Shown here one piece after another: positions 63,731 through 64,000 of a DNA stretch of 64,000 nt. Numbering within the stretch: position 1 is the stretch's first letter; the number at the start of each line of letters is the position of its first letter. The position numbers and the translations under genes were made by a program. This DNA is from B1 sp964355075 (GTDB taxonomy: Bacteria; Bacteroidota; Bacteroidia; UKL13-3): positions 115,680 through 179,679 of the forward strand of contig CAYHCF010000003.1 in NCBI GenBank assembly GCA_964355075.1, read 5' to 3'. The notes beneath the pieces are model-generated. The model saw only the letters and a program-made list of their open reading frames with translations. It searched no databases and was not told where the DNA came from.

Positions 63731-63880
63731 ATGGTATCGGATCATGTAGGAGACAAAAACGAACAGGCCAAAAATATCCGGAAGGTACTTAATTCATTAA
63801 TTTTAATGATCAAGGCACAAAACCCGGATACTTATGAAAGCGAGCTGCTCAGCTGGGGATTCAGGAAGGACAGGTTTTAA
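63731..63880 (+). CDS. Possible small protein, 49 residues
   Basis: ATG-initiated frame beginning MVSDHVGDKNEQAKNIRKVL and ending ELLSWGFRKDRF. The composition is protein-like (mixed charged and hydrophobic, helix-forming) and unlike the repeat-reading frames around it, but no ribosome-binding site or family is recognised. It may be the tail of a decayed gene. Confidence 0.35.
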   Translation: MVSDHVGDKNEQAKNIRKVLNSLILMIKAQNPDTYESELLSWGFRKDRF

Positions 63881-63920
63881 CTATACAAGAAACGGTATAA
63901 TTTTATACATTCCGCTTAAG

Positions 63921-63995
63921 GTAATCGGTGGAAGAAAGGTAATCAGTAATCGGTGGAAGAAAGGTAATCAGTAATCGGTGGAAGAAAGGTAATCG
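63921..63995. repeat. 25-bp tandem repeat, three copies
   Basis: GTAATCGGTGGAAGAAAGGT followed by AATCA, three times in a row, the last ending AATCG. Continues towards the window edge. Confidence 0.92.
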
Positions 63996-64000
63996 GTTGA

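Larger units (their letters stand above)
62937..64000. other. Gene-poor repeat region downstream of the efflux operon
   Basis: Contains CGAATATCGAACGT motifs (63215-63260), the right 35-bp repeat (63302-63336), a nested inverted repeat (63414-63565), CATTCGGCGTTC and CATTTCCTAAAGTCCTGCC (63655-63700), a 49-codon open frame and a 25-bp tandem repeat. Open frames of 60-82 codons at 63041-63353 run through the repeats and are not believed. Confidence 0.75.

Overview
The window is chromosomal DNA of a member of the Bacteroidota, probably environmental. Four things point there: the gene order of the division and cell-wall cluster; a short (287 residue) primary sigma factor with RpoD-type regions; promoters of the form TTG-N17..19-TAnnTTTG in place of -35/-10 boxes; and a secreted protein with a type IX secretion C-terminal sorting domain. 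A run of exactly 100 Ns at 22483-22582 shows that this is a scaffolded assembly. Intergenic spaces carry many small palindromic repeats of several families. The genus cannot be named from the sequence alone.

Region 1 (1-13245) is the dcw cluster on the + strand: ftsI (5' end cut off by the window), murE, mraY, murD, ftsW, murG, murC, ftsQ, ftsA and ftsZ, ending in a strong intrinsic terminator. It makes the muropeptide precursor (MurC/D/E), the lipid intermediates (MraY, MurG) and the division machinery. MurE carries a DNPR motif, so the peptidoglycan should contain meso-diaminopimelate. Region 2 (13306-21768) holds a radical SAM/SPASM protein, a SprT-like protein, a response regulator with a TPR-containing sensor kinase, a UbiA-like membrane protein and a large twin AAA+ ATPase with an unknown N-terminal region.

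Region 3 (21948-23524) is the oddest part. An ordinary tRNA-Ser(GCT) and tRNA-Pro(TGG) are followed by tandem broken copies of the tRNA-Pro(TGG) 3' half. Then come an intact tRNA-Pro(GGG) and two tandem copies of it in which both the D-loop and the T-loop are replaced by the same 18-bp palindrome in opposite orientations. Each copy drags along the tRNA's own terminator.

Region 4 (23525-39979) is housekeeping: recF; pdhA, a membrane-anchored TPR protein and ribH; a lipoprotein with purN and purH; the rod-shape operon mreB-mreC-mreD-mrdA-rodA; feoAB for ferrous iron; and rpoD. Region 5 (40300-55905) is mixed: a type IX secreted protein, a VapBC-like toxin-antitoxin pair, a fused SpmA/SpmB membrane protein, LD-carboxypeptidase, mannose-1-phosphate guanylyltransferase, recQ, kup, a methyltransferase, guaB, a LysM lytic transglycosylase and a GH3-family acyl-acid-amide-synthetase-like protein.

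Region 6 (55906-64000) is a heavy-metal-type RND efflux operon (His-rich small protein, adaptor lipoprotein, CusA/CzcA pump, TolC-like channel) in an island of repeats. Related repeat mosaics, including one identical 35-bp stretch, lie on both sides. The adaptor gene carries a 21-bp palindromic repeat inserted in frame. The last kilobase has no clear gene, a nested 150-bp inverted repeat and a 25-bp tandem repeat.
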